Under the pieces are notes generated by a model. That model worked only from the letters and a program-made list of their open reading frames with translations, ran no database searches and had not been told where the DNA came from. This document shows positions 9,828 to 19,898 of a stretch of 64,000 bases of DNA, one piece after another. This DNA comes from Levilactobacillus huananensis (GTDB lineage: Bacteria > Bacillota > Bacilli > Lactobacillales > Lactobacillaceae), in the NCBI RefSeq assembly GCF_003946145.1, contig NZ_RHOC01000009.1:1-64000 (forward strand), in the 5' to 3' direction. The translations under genes were made by a program, and so were the position numbers. Each line of letters opens with the position of its first letter. Position 1 is the first letter of the stretch.

Positions 9828-12800
9828 TCAGTCGTCCGTCGCCTTGGCCTTATCGGCAGCCGGCTTTGTGGTCTTTAGGACAATGTCCCGTAAGGCCGCC
9901 ATAAACTGTTGTACTTGTGGCAACCAATCCGTCACTGTCATCTGCGGTTGAATAACCAACTTTATGTGGAGCCGATCATCGTTTACAGCGACAGTTGCCT
10001 TAAGTTTAGTGGCCGAAAGCGCCTTGAAGACGTCTTCGCCACCTAAAATATTGGTTCCACGTTTAGAGATCGTCACGAAGACATCCCCATTGACTCGCCG
10101 GATCTTATCGACCAGTGCGAGATCCGCAGCTAATTTCAATTGACCAATGGTCAGAAGTTGACTAACTGCCATTGGGTAATCCCCAAATCGGTCGATCAGA
10201 TCAGCCTGAATCTCGCTAACCTCATCATCATTCTCTAACTGACGAATTCGCTTGTACATTTCAATCTTCTGCTGTTCGTCCGCAATGTAATCGCTTGGCA
10301 GGTAAGCTTCAACACCCAATTCGACAGTGGTATCCGTCTTTGGCTGCGACTTCTTTCCCCGCTTCTTAGCCACAGCATCGCTGAGCATTTGCGTATAAAG
10401 ATCATAACCCACGGAATTAATGAACCCATGTTGCTGTTTACCTAACAGGTTCCCAGCACCTCGAATAGAAAGATCCCGCATGGCGATCTTGAACCCAGAA
10501 CCCAACTCGGTAAAGTCCTTGATCGCTTCCAACCGTTTTTCACTGACCTCAGTCAGCACCTTATTCGGTTGGTATGTGAAATAGGCATAAGCAACCCGAT
10601 TACTCCGACCAATTCGTCCTCGCAATTGATACAGCTGGGATAAGCCCATGCGGTCCGCATTTTCGACGAACAACGTGTTGGCATTAGGAATGTCGATCCC
10701 GGTTTCAATGATGGTTGTCGTAACTAAAACATCGTAGTCCCCTCGCAAAAAGTCAAAGAGCACACCTTCGAGTTGGGCTTCCGTCATCTTCCCGTGAATA
10801 TACCCCACCTGGGCCTCGGGAACCAACGCTTGAATCTGACTGACCGTCTTCTCGATATCTTCCACCCGATTGTGCAGATAGAAAACCTGACCGCCCCGTT
10901 GCATCTCCCGGCGAATCCCATCTTGAATAGCTCCCGCATTCTGTTCCATCACGTAGGTCTGAATTGGAAAACGGTTAGCCGGTGGCGTTTCAATCACCGA
11001 CAAATCCCGTACCCCCAACATCGACATGTGCAACGTCCGAGGAATCGGGGTCGCCGTCAACGTCAGAACATCGACATTGGCCTTCAATTGTTTGAGGCGT
11101 TCCTTATGTTTGACGCCAAAACGTTGTTCCTCATCGACTAGAACCAAGCCAAGATTCTTAAACTTAACGTCCTGTGAAAGCAACCGATGTGTGCCGACCA
11201 CAATGTCGAGTTGCCCGGTTTCCAGGTCGTCGATTGACTGGCGTATTTGCTTAGCCGTTCGGAACCGCGAGAACATTTCGACATTAATCGGATATCCCTC
11301 AAATCGATTCATCATGGTGTCATAGTGTTGCTGCGCCAAAATAGTCGTTGGCACCAGAAAGGCCACTTGTTTCCCCGCTTCAACCGCTTTAAATGCCGCA
11401 CGTAAGGCAACCTCAGTTTTCCCGTAACCAACATCCCCAACTAAAAGCCGGTCCATTGGTCGGGCCTTCTCCATATCGTGTTTAACTTCCTCAATCGTCC
11501 GTAATTGGTCGGGCGTCTCAGCGTACGGAAAGTCATTTTCAAAATCGTGTTGTAGGCTATCATCCTTAGGGAAAGCAAACCCTTTTTCGGCGGCGCGCTT
11601 CGCGTAAAGATCCACCAATTCGTCGGCAATATCTTCGATCTTGGCGGCAACTTTACTCTTGGTCTTGGCCCATTCGGACCCGCCGAGCTTATTAATCCGG
11701 GGTTTTTTATCCTCAGATGACACATACTTCTGAATCAGGTTTAACTGGGTGACTGGAATAAATAACTGGGCGTTGTCCTGGTAATCGATGGTCATGTAGT
11801 CCTGATGGACCCCGTCAACCGTCAATGTCTGCATCCCGATAAACTTCCCAATCCCGTGATTGACGTGCACAACGTAATCTCCAGGTTTCAAGTCGGTATA
11901 GCTTTTCAGTCGCTCGGCATTAGCCATTGTCTGCCGTCGCGCGCGCTTCTTCGTGACCTTCTGAAACATTTCAGCTTCCGTGATCACAACGAGGGACGCT
12001 TCTGGTAATTCAAATCCAGTCCGTAAGCGTTCTGGTACTAACTGTGTCAAGCCACCCTGTAGATTGTCAGCTTTGGTTAGCACCGATTGAATTTCAAAAT
12101 CATCTAAGGTCTGTTCAATCTTAGCAAGACGTTCTTCGTCTTGAACCAACAGAACGATCGTCTGTTTCTGCTTGCGCCACCGATCAATCTCCGTCTTCAT
12201 AACAGGGAGCTGTCCAAAGAATTGTTGCATGGACCGGGTAGTGATATTCGTCACTGCCTGAAACCGCAGACTCCCCATTCCCTTCTGAAATAAGGCCAAC
12301 ATGACTTGTGCATGACCATCGTTCTTAACGATGGGCCGCAGCTCTCCACCAAAGACCTGTTGCGAGAAGATCTGGTGATGAGTCAATTTATCCGTGGCCC
12401 AATTTGCCTCGTCTTCCAGTAACTGGCGTTCAGCATCCTGAAGCCGCGAATAATCCCCGAACAACGCCAACCCATTATCCGGTAAGTAATCCAGCAGTTG
12501 GTGATGTTCCGGGAACAAATAGTCCGCAAATTCCATGAGTTGGGGATCAACCGATCCCTTACGTAGCCCATCGATCAGTGGTTTCACTTGATTGGTCAAT
12601 GTTTCAGTGGCATCTTCATCTAGCTTGGCAACTTGGCTGTCGAGTTCAGCAGTCAACCGATCGGCACCCGCTGTCCGCTCATCTGCTGTCAAAATAAAGT
12701 CTGTTGCTGGTAAAATTTCGACAGCATCGACATTTTCAATACTCCGTTGCGTAGCAGGATCAAAGTACCGCAAGGAATCAATCTCAGTGTCAAAGAAATC

Positions 12801-13376
12801 CAGCCGCACAGGATAATCAGCAGCTAACGGGTAAATATCAACAATAGATCCTCGCACGGCGAAATCTCCGGGACCGGCAACCAATTTCTGATGGGCATAG
12901 CCCATCGCAAACAAACGTTGTTGCAGGTCATCGAGATCAAACTCACCGCCAACCTTGACGCTAAAACGTGCAGCAGAAAAATTAGTTGGCGCCGGCAAAA
13001 ACCGACGTAATCCCGAAAGCGACGTCACAATCACGACGGGTCGGTCACTCTGTAGTGCCCGCAAAGCATCAATCCGATCAGACCGGTATTCTGGTGAACT
13101 CGTGGCGACTTCAGCAGCCAGAAGTTCTTCGACAGGAAATTCATAGAGCTCATCGTCTCGTAAAAGATTAGCGAGATCTTCAACCAGTTGTCCCGCGTGA
13201 TACAGGGTATCCGTCACGTAAACAATCGACCGTTGCTGCTCGTGTAATAGACTTGCAATGAACAGTGTTTCCGCCGAACCATTGAGTCCGGTCACGAGTT
13301 GGCGTTGTCCGCGCCCAAGAGTCTGCCGCACCGTTGCATATTGCGTTGTCTGCGTCATAAATGCTTCTAAATTCAC
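9828..13376 (-). CDS. mfd: Transcription-repair coupling factor
   Basis: Displaces RNA polymerase stalled at DNA lesions and recruits UvrA. The 1182-residue protein has the N-terminal UvrB-like region, the RNA polymerase interaction domain beginning DLKPGDYVVHVNHGIGKFIGM (about 495-515), the translocase motor with Walker A GDVGYGKTE (about 645-653), DEEQ box, LTATPIPRTLHMS, the QLRGRIGRS motif and the C-terminal TRCF domain. It starts with GTG after GAGGACG, 16 bases past pth. pth-mfd-yabM is the conserved gene order. Confidence 0.97.
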   Translation of the reverse strand: MNLEAFMTQTTQYATVRQTLGRGQRQLVTGLNGSAETLFIASLLHEQQRSIVYVTDTLYHAGQLVEDLANLLRDDELYEFPVEELLAAEVATSSPEYRSDRIDALRALQSDRPVVIVTSLSGLRRFLPAPTNFSAARFSVKVGGEFDLDDLQQRLFAMGYAHQKLVAGPGDFAVRGSIVDIYPLAADYPVRLDFFDTEIDSLRYFDPATQRSIENVDAVEILPATDFILTADERTAGADRLTAELDSQVAKLDEDATETLTNQVKPLIDGLRKGSVDPQLMEFADYLFPEHHQLLDYLPDNGLALFGDYSRLQDAERQLLEDEANWATDKLTHHQIFSQQVFGGELRPIVKNDGHAQVMLALFQKGMGSLRFQAVTNITTRSMQQFFGQLPVMKTEIDRWRKQKQTIVLLVQDEERLAKIEQTLDDFEIQSVLTKADNLQGGLTQLVPERLRTGFELPEASLVVITEAEMFQKVTKKRARRQTMANAERLKSYTDLKPGDYVVHVNHGIGKFIGMQTLTVDGVHQDYMTIDYQDNAQLFIPVTQLNLIQKYVSSEDKKPRINKLGGSEWAKTKSKVAAKIEDIADELVDLYAKRAAEKGFAFPKDDSLQHDFENDFPYAETPDQLRTIEEVKHDMEKARPMDRLLVGDVGYGKTEVALRAAFKAVEAGKQVAFLVPTTILAQQHYDTMMNRFEGYPINVEMFSRFRTAKQIRQSIDDLETGQLDIVVGTHRLLSQDVKFKNLGLVLVDEEQRFGVKHKERLKQLKANVDVLTLTATPIPRTLHMSMLGVRDLSVIETPPANRFPIQTYVMEQNAGAIQDGIRREMQRGGQVFYLHNRVEDIEKTVSQIQALVPEAQVGYIHGKMTEAQLEGVLFDFLRGDYDVLVTTTIIETGIDIPNANTLFVENADRMGLSQLYQLRGRIGRSNRVAYAYFTYQPNKVLTEVSEKRLEAIKDFTELGSGFKIAMRDLSIRGAGNLLGKQQHGFINSVGYDLYTQMLSDAVAKKRGKKSQPKTDTTVELGVEAYLPSDYIADEQQKIEMYKRIRQLENDDEVSEIQADLIDRFGDYPMAVSQLLTIGQLKLAADLALVDKIRRVNGDVFVTISKRGTNILGGEDVFKALSATKLKATVAVNDDRLHIKLVIQPQMTVTDWLPQVQQFMAALRDIVLKTTKPAADKAKATDD

Positions 13377-13392
13377 GGCTAACGTCCTCTTC

Positions 13393-13950
13393 CTAATTGT
13401 ATTGATTCATTAACTGAGTAAATTCGGCCCCTCCGACCCAGTCATCCAACGCAGCTACCGCTTGATCGGTTGCCTGATTAAAGAGTGGGGCTTGTTCCGT
13501 GGTGAATTTACCTAAGACATAATCCACTACAGAATGTTGTTGCGGATGAGCAATACCCACCCGTAGGCGCTTAAACTTCTCGCTAGACACGTGGGCAATG
13601 ATACTCTTAATGCCATTATGTCCCCCGGCTGAGCCGTGGTCTCTGAGACGAATACGACCGACCGGCAGATCCATGTCATCTTGAATGACAAAAAGGTCTT
13701 CTAGGTCAATCTTAAAATAGGCCATCAATGGGTGAACGGCCCGTCCAGATTCGTTCATGAAAGTTGTCGGCTTAACCACGAGAACCTTTTCGCCGTTAAC
13801 CATGCCACTGCCGAAGCGGGCATCGAATTTCCGAGTTGTGAGCGTGATCTGGTGTTCTTTGGCAAAAGCGTCCGCCACCATGAAGCCGGTGTTGTGCCGT
13901 GTTCCCGTGTATTGCGGACCAATGTTTCCTAATCCAACGATCATTTTCAT
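13393..13950 (-). CDS. pth: Peptidyl-tRNA hydrolase
   Basis: Hydrolyses the ester bond of peptidyl-tRNAs dropped from ribosomes. 185 residues, normal for the family. Visible motifs: MIVGLGNIGPQYTGTRHNTGFMV with the active-site His near residue 19, the Asn in PTTFMNESGRAV and QDDMDLPVGRIRLRDHGSAGGHNGIKSI. AAGGGAG lies upstream. It heads the pth-mfd-yabM-rqcP-divIC-yabR series. Confidence 0.96.
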   Translation of the reverse strand: MKMIVGLGNIGPQYTGTRHNTGFMVADAFAKEHQITLTTRKFDARFGSGMVNGEKVLVVKPTTFMNESGRAVHPLMAYFKIDLEDLFVIQDDMDLPVGRIRLRDHGSAGGHNGIKSIIAHVSSEKFKRLRVGIAHPQQHSVVDYVLGKFTTEQAPLFNQATDQAVAALDDWVGGAEFTQLMNQYN

Positions 13951-14057
13951 TTTAAATAATTACTCCCTTATAATGAGACGCTAATTTAGTGGTTAGTGAC
14001 GTCCGCCGTTTTCAGTCATCTGACAGGTATCTTAAACTTCCGCAGGTGAAACAAAAT

Positions 14058-14088
14058 GGCTGGACGGGATCCGGATCCCCGTTCAGCT
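14058..14088. repeat. Imperfect inverted repeat between pth and ldh
   Basis: Centred on GGATCCGGATCC, with arms of about 14 bases (GCTGGACGGGATCC against GGATCCCCGTTCAGC). Only a weak T-rich run follows on the minus strand. It could be a structured leader of pth or a transcription barrier between the divergent genes. The rest of 13951-14302 holds the ldh promoter. Confidence 0.5.
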
Positions 14089-14178
14089 GGCTCAGTCAAT
14101 TTCACAAATCTAATCAACGCTCTAGAGTATAGCATAGTCCCAACACCACTGCACTGATCCGGCCCACAAGCATTGCAA

Positions 14179-14192
14179 TGGTGGCGTTTTCA
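14179..14192 (+). promoter_or_regulatory. Weak cre-like site upstream of ldh
   Basis: TGGTGGCGTTTTCA resembles the catabolite-responsive element in its core CG and right half (TTTTCA) but differs in the left half. It lies about 60 bases upstream of the ldh -10. CcpA binding is only a possibility. Confidence 0.3.
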
Positions 14193-14245
14193 AGCTAAAA
14201 AGTTCACAAATTTAGGGCCGTCACGTAGTCGCTACCTGGTGAACA

Positions 14246-14254
14246 TGGTATACT
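14246..14254 (+). promoter_or_regulatory. ldh promoter (extended -10)
   Basis: TGG-TATACT, an extended -10 element, with a poor -35 (TAGTCG) 17 bases upstream. It would give a leader of about 45 bases before ldh. Confidence 0.6.
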
Positions 14255-14299
14255 AAGCACTGGGTATTACTGCGTACCTTGATGTCTAAATTTTATTAG

Positions 14300-15265
<966 letters not shown>

Positions 15266-15287
15266 GCAAATGACTGTTTAAAATTAG

Positions 15288-15319
15288 ACCGTTACTCCCT
15301 CTGGAGTGGCGGTTTTTTG
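15288..15319 (+). terminator. ldh terminator
   Basis: ACCG..CTCC/GGAG..CGGT hairpin followed by TTTTTT, 22 bases after the ldh stop. Confidence 0.85.
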
Positions 15320-15398
15320 TCGTGTAAGTTACCTGGCCAATAGTTAAACTTGTTAGCCCCAGTGACGGTTAACTATATTCGCAGTCAATTATTTTTTC

Positions 15399-15412
15399 TG
15401 TAAGCGCTAACA
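15399..15412 (+). promoter_or_regulatory. cre site (CcpA operator)
   Basis: TGTAAGCGCTAACA matches the established cre consensus TGWAARCGYTWNCW at every position except possibly the flanks. It lies about 54 bases upstream of the -10 of the L,D-transpeptidase gene and 80 bases after the ldh terminator. At that distance upstream of the promoter, CcpA could act as an activator. Confidence 0.7.
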
Positions 15413-15443
15413 ATTGAGCAACGACATTGTTATTTAAGGTTGT

Positions 15444-15471
15444 TTGAAGTAAGCTGGAGTTATGCTATTCT
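15444..15471 (+). promoter_or_regulatory. Promoter of the L,D-transpeptidase gene
   Basis: TTGAAG (15444-15449), 16-base spacer, extended -10 TGC-TATTCT (-10 at 15466-15471). The gene starts 55 bases downstream. Confidence 0.55.
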
Positions 15472-15526
15472 GTGAGCGAAAGGACGACGACTTTCCTGTC
15501 ACTGACTTATTTAGGAGGTCACACTA

Positions 15527-16915
15527 ATGAAAACAAAGAAAGCCTTCGGCATCGGGCTCGTGACCGCAATCGTCGCGGTCGGAGCCCTGTATGTTGGGCG
15601 AGTTTACCACTATGCCAACGCACAAGTCTTCTTCAAAGATACCCAAATTGCCGGCGTTAATGTGGGGGGTAACACTGCCGCCCAAGCCGCCGCAAAACTG
15701 AAGTCGGCCTTCAAAGATCAACAACTGACGTTAAAGGATGGTCACAAGACTGTGACCACATTTAGTACCCAGTCTGTCGAACTTAAGGTTACCTCACAAC
15801 ATGCGCTACGCAAGCTGATCACGAAGCAAAATGCCTGGGCTTGGCCGATTCACATCACCACCGCCACGGCCGATACCATCAAGTTAAACGCTAGTAATGC
15901 CAATGAACAGAGTGTTCGGACACTCGCTAACACCATTACAGCAAAGGCCAACAAGACACGGACAGCATCAACGGATGCATCGTTTACTTACCAAAACGGC
16001 TCCTACGTGGTTACCAAGCAAAAAAACGGTAACCAACTTGATGCGGCAAAAGTCGCCAAATCCATTACGAATGCGCTTGAAATTGGCGACAACACCGTCG
16101 ACGTTTCCGGCGATTATCTGAAACCAGCTGTTAGCACAACTGATACCGGCTTCAAACAAGCCGAGTCCAAGGCTGAGTCGATTGCTAAGCAAGACTACAC
16201 CTACAAGTTAAGCGGCCATACTATCGCGATTCCTAATCAAACGTTAGCTTCGTGGCTGACATTTAAAGATGGTAAACTGGGGACCGATAAGCATGCCATG
16301 AAAGCTTACCTGACAAAGCTCAGTAAGAAATACGGGACGATTTACAAGACGCGAAGTTTCAAATCCACAAAACGTGGTACTGTTTCGGTAGCTCCTGGAC
16401 TATACGGTTGGAGCATCAAGGTTAAGAGTGAATTACCAAAACTCAGCGCCTTGGTTCTGGCTGGCAAAGGCATGTCGCGAACCCCTACGATTCAAGGGAG
16501 TGGCTACCACCACAGTGGGAAGGATATTGGCGATTCCTACGTCGAAGTTGACAAGGTAAATCAACACATGTGGGTCTACAAACACGGGAAACTCGTCGTC
16601 TCGACGGATGTCGTCACTGGTCTGCCTACTACGGCACATCACACCCCAAATGGTGTCTGGGTTATCTGGAGTAAGCAACGTAACACCACTCTCCGTGGGA
16701 AAAACGACAACGGTTCCAAGTACTCTTCCAAAGTGAAGTATTGGATGCCAATCGATGATACCGGCGTTGGGATTCACGATTCGCCATGGCAACCAACTTA
16801 CGGCGGAACGTGGTACAAGGCACACGGGTCACATGGCTGTGTGAACACGCCACCTTCCAAGATTAAGTCCGTCTTCGATAACGTGAGTGTTGGCACCCCC
16901 GTCATCGTCTTCTAA
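15527..16915 (+). CDS. L,D-transpeptidase with peptidoglycan-binding domain
   Basis: A 462-residue membrane-anchored enzyme that would form 3-3 peptidoglycan cross-links or modify stem peptides outside the cell. A single N-terminal helix (about 7-25) anchors it. A PG_binding_4-like region follows (about 40-330). The C-terminal YkuD catalytic domain (about 335-462) carries HGSHGCVN with nucleophile Cys438 and the upstream His in GVGIHDS. AGGAGG precedes the ATG. It has its own promoter, terminator and a strong cre site, so it looks catabolite-regulated, an unusual link for a wall enzyme. Confidence 0.9.
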   Translation: MKTKKAFGIGLVTAIVAVGALYVGRVYHYANAQVFFKDTQIAGVNVGGNTAAQAAAKLKSAFKDQQLTLKDGHKTVTTFSTQSVELKVTSQHALRKLITKQNAWAWPIHITTATADTIKLNASNANEQSVRTLANTITAKANKTRTASTDASFTYQNGSYVVTKQKNGNQLDAAKVAKSITNALEIGDNTVDVSGDYLKPAVSTTDTGFKQAESKAESIAKQDYTYKLSGHTIAIPNQTLASWLTFKDGKLGTDKHAMKAYLTKLSKKYGTIYKTRSFKSTKRGTVSVAPGLYGWSIKVKSELPKLSALVLAGKGMSRTPTIQGSGYHHSGKDIGDSYVEVDKVNQHMWVYKHGKLVVSTDVVTGLPTTAHHTPNGVWVIWSKQRNTTLRGKNDNGSKYSSKVKYWMPIDDTGVGIHDSPWQPTYGGTWYKAHGSHGCVNTPPSKIKSVFDNVSVGTPVIVF

Positions 16916-16930
16916 TGAAGTTTCTAATAA

Positions 16931-16970
16931 GTGGTTATGGGGTCGTTTCCGAGCCCGTAACCACTTTTTT
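16931..16970 (+). terminator. Terminator after L,D-transpeptidase gene
   Basis: GTGGTTA/TAACCAC stem with an inner GGG/CCC, followed by TTTTTT. Confidence 0.8.
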
Positions 16971-17124
16971 ATGGCGACAAATCAGCCGCTAACTTGTTTT
17001 CAGCAAGCCCGTCGCTTTACGCACTTTTCGGAAAATTAACTAAATTTGATCCCACTTAATTGGGAAACTATGTTATTATGGGAAGAGATTATTAGAAGTT
17101 TCTAATTTTAGGAGGTCATCAGCC

Positions 17125-17766
17125 ATGCTGTTAAAATCCCTAGTGAAACCGAAGGAACGTTTAGTTACGGTTCGCGAGGATGTCACCCTGGAACAAGCCC
17201 TCAAGATCTTGGAAGACTCGGGCTACCGATGTGTTCCAATCTTGGATGAGACCGGGCAAATCTTCCGCGGAAATATTTATAAGATGCACATCTACCGTCA
17301 CAAGTCTCGTGGCGGCGACATGCAGTTGCCGGTGACGTCATTACTTAAGAATGCTACTAAGTTTATCTCAGTAAACGCCGCTTTCTTCAACGTATTCTTC
17401 TCCATCAAGGACTTGCCATACATCGCAGTTCTCGATAACAAGAATGCCTTTTACGGTATTCTGACACATACGCGTCTGATGGACATGCTGTCCCAATCAT
17501 GGAACGTTAACATCGGCAGTTATGTGCTGACAGTTGTCTCTGCTGGTGAACGTGGTGACTTAGCCGGAATGGCCAAAGTCATTACCAAATACACATCCAT
17601 CGCCAGTGTTATCAGCTTGGACGCCCAAGAAGGCGAACTGGTTCACCGAACCATGTTCACGCTCCCAGCAGAAGTTAACGAAGAAAAGCTTGACCGAATT
17701 GTCAAAGCCTTGGAACGCAAAGAATTCCATGTCCCTGAAATTGAGGATTTACGTCACGAAGGTTAA
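17125..17766 (+). CDS. cbpB: CBS-domain protein, probable c-di-AMP-binding CbpB (DarB/YkuL) type
   Basis: 213 residues. Two CBS repeats cover about 1-140 (VTLEQALKILEDSGYRCVPILDETGQIFRGNIYKMHIYRH... DLPYIAVLDNKNAFYGILTHTRLMDML). A C-terminal ACT-like region (about 143-210) follows. In Listeria and Bacillus the short CBS protein CbpB/DarB binds cyclic di-AMP and, when unbound, stimulates the (p)ppGpp synthetase Rel. This protein is longer than DarB. The assignment is by domain pattern and the usual lactobacillus annotation; the ligand is inferred. AGGAGG precedes the ATG and an extended -10 TGT-TATTAT lies at about 17068. Confidence 0.7.
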   Translation: MLLKSLVKPKERLVTVREDVTLEQALKILEDSGYRCVPILDETGQIFRGNIYKMHIYRHKSRGGDMQLPVTSLLKNATKFISVNAAFFNVFFSIKDLPYIAVLDNKNAFYGILTHTRLMDMLSQSWNVNIGSYVLTVVSAGERGDLAGMAKVITKYTSIASVISLDAQEGELVHRTMFTLPAEVNEEKLDRIVKALERKEFHVPEIEDLRHEG

Positions 17767-17783
17767 GCGCGTCTGACAAAGGG

Positions 17784-17813
17784 AGGTTAGTCGTCACGTA
17801 TTGCGGCTGACCT
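17784..17813 (+). terminator. Weak hairpin after cbpB
   Basis: AGGTTAGTCG pairs with CGGCTGACCT through G-U pairs and is followed by GGCTTTGG rather than a clean T run. It may be an inefficient terminator. Confidence 0.4.
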
Positions 17814-17908
17814 GGCTTTGGCAGTATTGCCTATTAGTATCAGATTTAAGCGGGGTCGATTGCCTTTGGGTACACGTTTCGACATTGTAAACACAAGGCT
17901 CTGCTCCA

Positions 17909-17936
17909 AAGGTCGTGACCCAGTCACGGCCTTTTC
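17909..17936 (+). terminator. Hairpin terminator in cbpB-mazF gap
   Basis: AAGG.CGTGAC/GTCACG.CCTTTT on the plus strand. No gene is seen between it and cbpB, so it either ends read-through from cbpB or ends a short RNA of about 100-150 bases. Confidence 0.6.
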
Positions 17937-17966
17937 TGATCCTCAGGTCCCTGAAAAAAGCCAATC

Positions 17967-18003
17967 AAAAAAGGCCACGACAAAAATTGCCGTGGCCTTT
18001 TTT
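17967..18003. terminator. Bidirectional terminator between cbpB and mazF
   Basis: Perfect stem AAAAAAGGCCACG/CGTGGCCTTTTTT with T runs on both strands. It ends the acpS-alr-mazF transcript from the right and read-through from the left. Confidence 0.85.
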
Positions 18004-18020
18004 AAAGTCTCGCTATTAAG

Positions 18021-18419
18021 CTATGTAGTGGATCTTTTGGGTTTATTCTTTTTCTTACGTGACTTATCCACCAGGCCAATACTCGTCGCTAAAGCCGCAT
18101 CGACTGCTGTCATTGTTTTAACATCCAGGTGGGTCACTTGATCCCTTAACCGTTGCTTATCAATCGTTCTAATTTGTTCAAGCAAAATGACGGAATCCCG
18201 CTCAATACCGGTTCGTTCCGCTGAGATACCCACGTGAGTCGGCATCTTCGGTTTCTCGATCCGTGCGGTGATTGCCGCCACGATTACGGTCGGACTGTAA
18301 TGGTTCCCCACGTTGTTTTGGATAATTAACACGGGGCGCATGCCACCCTGCTCCGAACCAACGACTGGTGATAGGTCGGCGAAGAAAACGTCACCGCGTT
18401 TAACTTCAACACGGGCCAT
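18021..18419 (-). CDS. mazF: MazF/PemK-type endoribonuclease toxin
   Basis: 132 residues of the MazF/PemK/CcdB fold: [47 protein letters not shown], the [21 protein letters not shown] strand, typical of sequence-specific mRNA interferases such as EndoA/NdoA. A lysine-rich tail ends the protein. It lies downstream of alr, as in Bacillus and many lactobacilli. The partner antitoxin is presumably the small gene 30 bases upstream, though that protein does not look like a classic MazE. Confidence 0.88.
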   Translation of the reverse strand: MARVEVKRGDVFFADLSPVVGSEQGGMRPVLIIQNNVGNHYSPTVIVAAITARIEKPKMPTHVGISAERTGIERDSVILLEQIRTIDKQRLRDQVTHLDVKTMTAVDAALATSIGLVDKSRKKKNKPKRSTT

Positions 18420-18449
18420 GGGCCGCCATCCCCTATCCTCATAAATTAA

Positions 18450-18686
18450 TTATTGTTTAACTTGTTGCGCGTTACGAAAGGTTGTTAACCGCCGTTCAGC
18501 TTCCTCTTCACATGGTGTAAATGCTCGGACGAGATCCCGGTTAATCAAAGCCATTGCCTGGTAACCAACAATGAGTGCCAGCTTCCGAGCTGCCGCGGCA
18601 GGCATCGGAATCAATGCCTGTCGCCGAACCGTCTTGGAAATATGCAATCGGATCTGTGGACGTTTGATTTGCTGCGAACGGATCAT
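18450..18686 (-). CDS. Small basic protein, candidate MazF antitoxin
   Basis: 78 residues, not clearly recognised. The N-terminal part is a possible beta-strand then helix (RPQIRLHISKTVRRQALIPMPAAAARKLALIVGYQAMALINRDLVRAF), which could be a ribbon-helix-helix-like DNA-binding fold; the tail is hydrophilic. Position between alr and mazF is that of the antitoxin in the Bacillus alr-ndoAI-ndoA order. ATG 18686 is chosen over GTG 18692 since AGGAGG ends directly before the GTG, leaving seven bases to the ATG. The antitoxin role is inferred from position only. Confidence 0.6.
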   Translation of the reverse strand: MIRSQQIKRPQIRLHISKTVRRQALIPMPAAAARKLALIVGYQAMALINRDLVRAFTPCEEEAERRLTTFRNAQQVKQ

Positions 18687-18768
18687 GTTCACCCTCCTAG
18701 GTTTAACGTTCTTACCTCATACAGTTTACCACGAATCCCTTAACCTGGACACTATTAACCCACCCAAA

Positions 18769-19893
18769 TTAGTGAATGTATCGACGTGGCAACCGACTGG
18801 TAAACCCACAAGCAATTTCATAATGAATCGTTCCACAATAGGTCGCCACGTCTTGCAACGTGATCTCTCGATCGCCATCTTTTCCGACCAACGTGACTTT
18901 CGTCCCCCGGGGACAATTGTGAGGCAGCCGCACCATTAACTGGTCCATGCAAACCCGTCCAATGATTTCACAAACCTGACCATCAACCAGGACATGAAAG
19001 CCTTGCAACCGACGTTCATAACCATCGGCATAGCCAATTGGCACAGTGCCGACCCATTCGGCCTCTGTAGCCGTGTAAGTGGCGCCATAGCTAACCGACT
19101 CGCCAGCTGCTAAACGCTTAGTATAAACCAATTCACTAGTCAGACTCAAAGCCGGTTGTAGATGGAAAGGTTCCTCAATGGCTGTTCCCGAAGGATTCAA
19201 GCCATAACCCGCTACACCATACCGTACGAGATTGTCGTTACAGGCTGCGTGCCACAGGCTCGTCGCAGAGTTCGACACATGAACGTAGCGTGGACGCCGA
19301 GGGAGGGCCTTCGTGAGTACCTGCCACTTAGCAAATTGTTGCTTGAAGTAAGTGTCATCAGGATCATCGGCAGTGGAAAAGTGGGTAAAGACCCCTTCAA
19401 ACTCAAATGCCGTGGCGTGTGCCGTCAGATAATCGACAGCAGCTACCAAGTCCGGTGCATTACGGAAACCAATTCGCCCCATTCCGGTATCGAGTCCCAG
19501 GTGAACTCGGAGTGGCGCAGATGGGTCAGCTAAATTCAGATAAGATTCAGCCGCCGTCAGCCACTCCATCGTCGCTACCGTAGCCGAAATATGTTCCTTA
19601 GCCATCAGTGGCGCATCTGCCGGATTCGTAACACCTAGAATCAAAATTGGGTCGTTAAATCCAGCCGCCCGTAATTCTAAGGCCTCGTCTAAAATCGCCA
19701 CACAAAAACCACGGGCCCCTGCGTCCTTGGCAGCCTGTGCGACCTGAATCGCACCATGACCGTAACCATTCGCCTTAACGACCATGAATAGATCACATCC
19801 CGGTGCCAAGCGCTCAACCTCCGCGTGAATATTTTGTCGCAACGCTTGTCGATCGATAATTAATTGTGTTGGTCGATGTTCCCCAATTGCCAT
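18769..19893 (-). CDS. alr: Alanine racemase
   Basis: PLP enzyme that interconverts L- and D-alanine for peptidoglycan and teichoic acid. 374 residues, with the PLP lysine in [10 protein letters not shown] (Lys40), the phosphate-binding barrel, and the catalytic tyrosine in [11 protein letters not shown] of the C-terminal domain, followed by [11 protein letters not shown] and [10 protein letters not shown]. It begins five bases after acpS, with its ribosome-binding site inside the acpS end, so the genes form one operon with the downstream mazF pair. Confidence 0.97.
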   Translation of the reverse strand: MAIGEHRPTQLIIDRQALRQNIHAEVERLAPGCDLFMVVKANGYGHGAIQVAQAAKDAGARGFCVAILDEALELRAAGFNDPILILGVTNPADAPLMAKEHISATVATMEWLTAAESYLNLADPSAPLRVHLGLDTGMGRIGFRNAPDLVAAVDYLTAHATAFEFEGVFTHFSTADDPDDTYFKQQFAKWQVLTKALPRRPRYVHVSNSATSLWHAACNDNLVRYGVAGYGLNPSGTAIEEPFHLQPALSLTSELVYTKRLAAGESVSYGATYTATEAEWVGTVPIGYADGYERRLQGFHVLVDGQVCEIIGRVCMDQLMVRLPHNCPRGTKVTLVGKDGDREITLQDVATYCGTIHYEIACGFTSRLPRRYIH

Positions 19894-19898
19894 GACAC

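Noticed and set aside
17818-18141. Plus-strand ORF of 107 codons between cbpB and mazF
   Set aside because: It runs through two terminators and into mazF on the opposite strand, has no ribosome-binding site and no recognisable domain.
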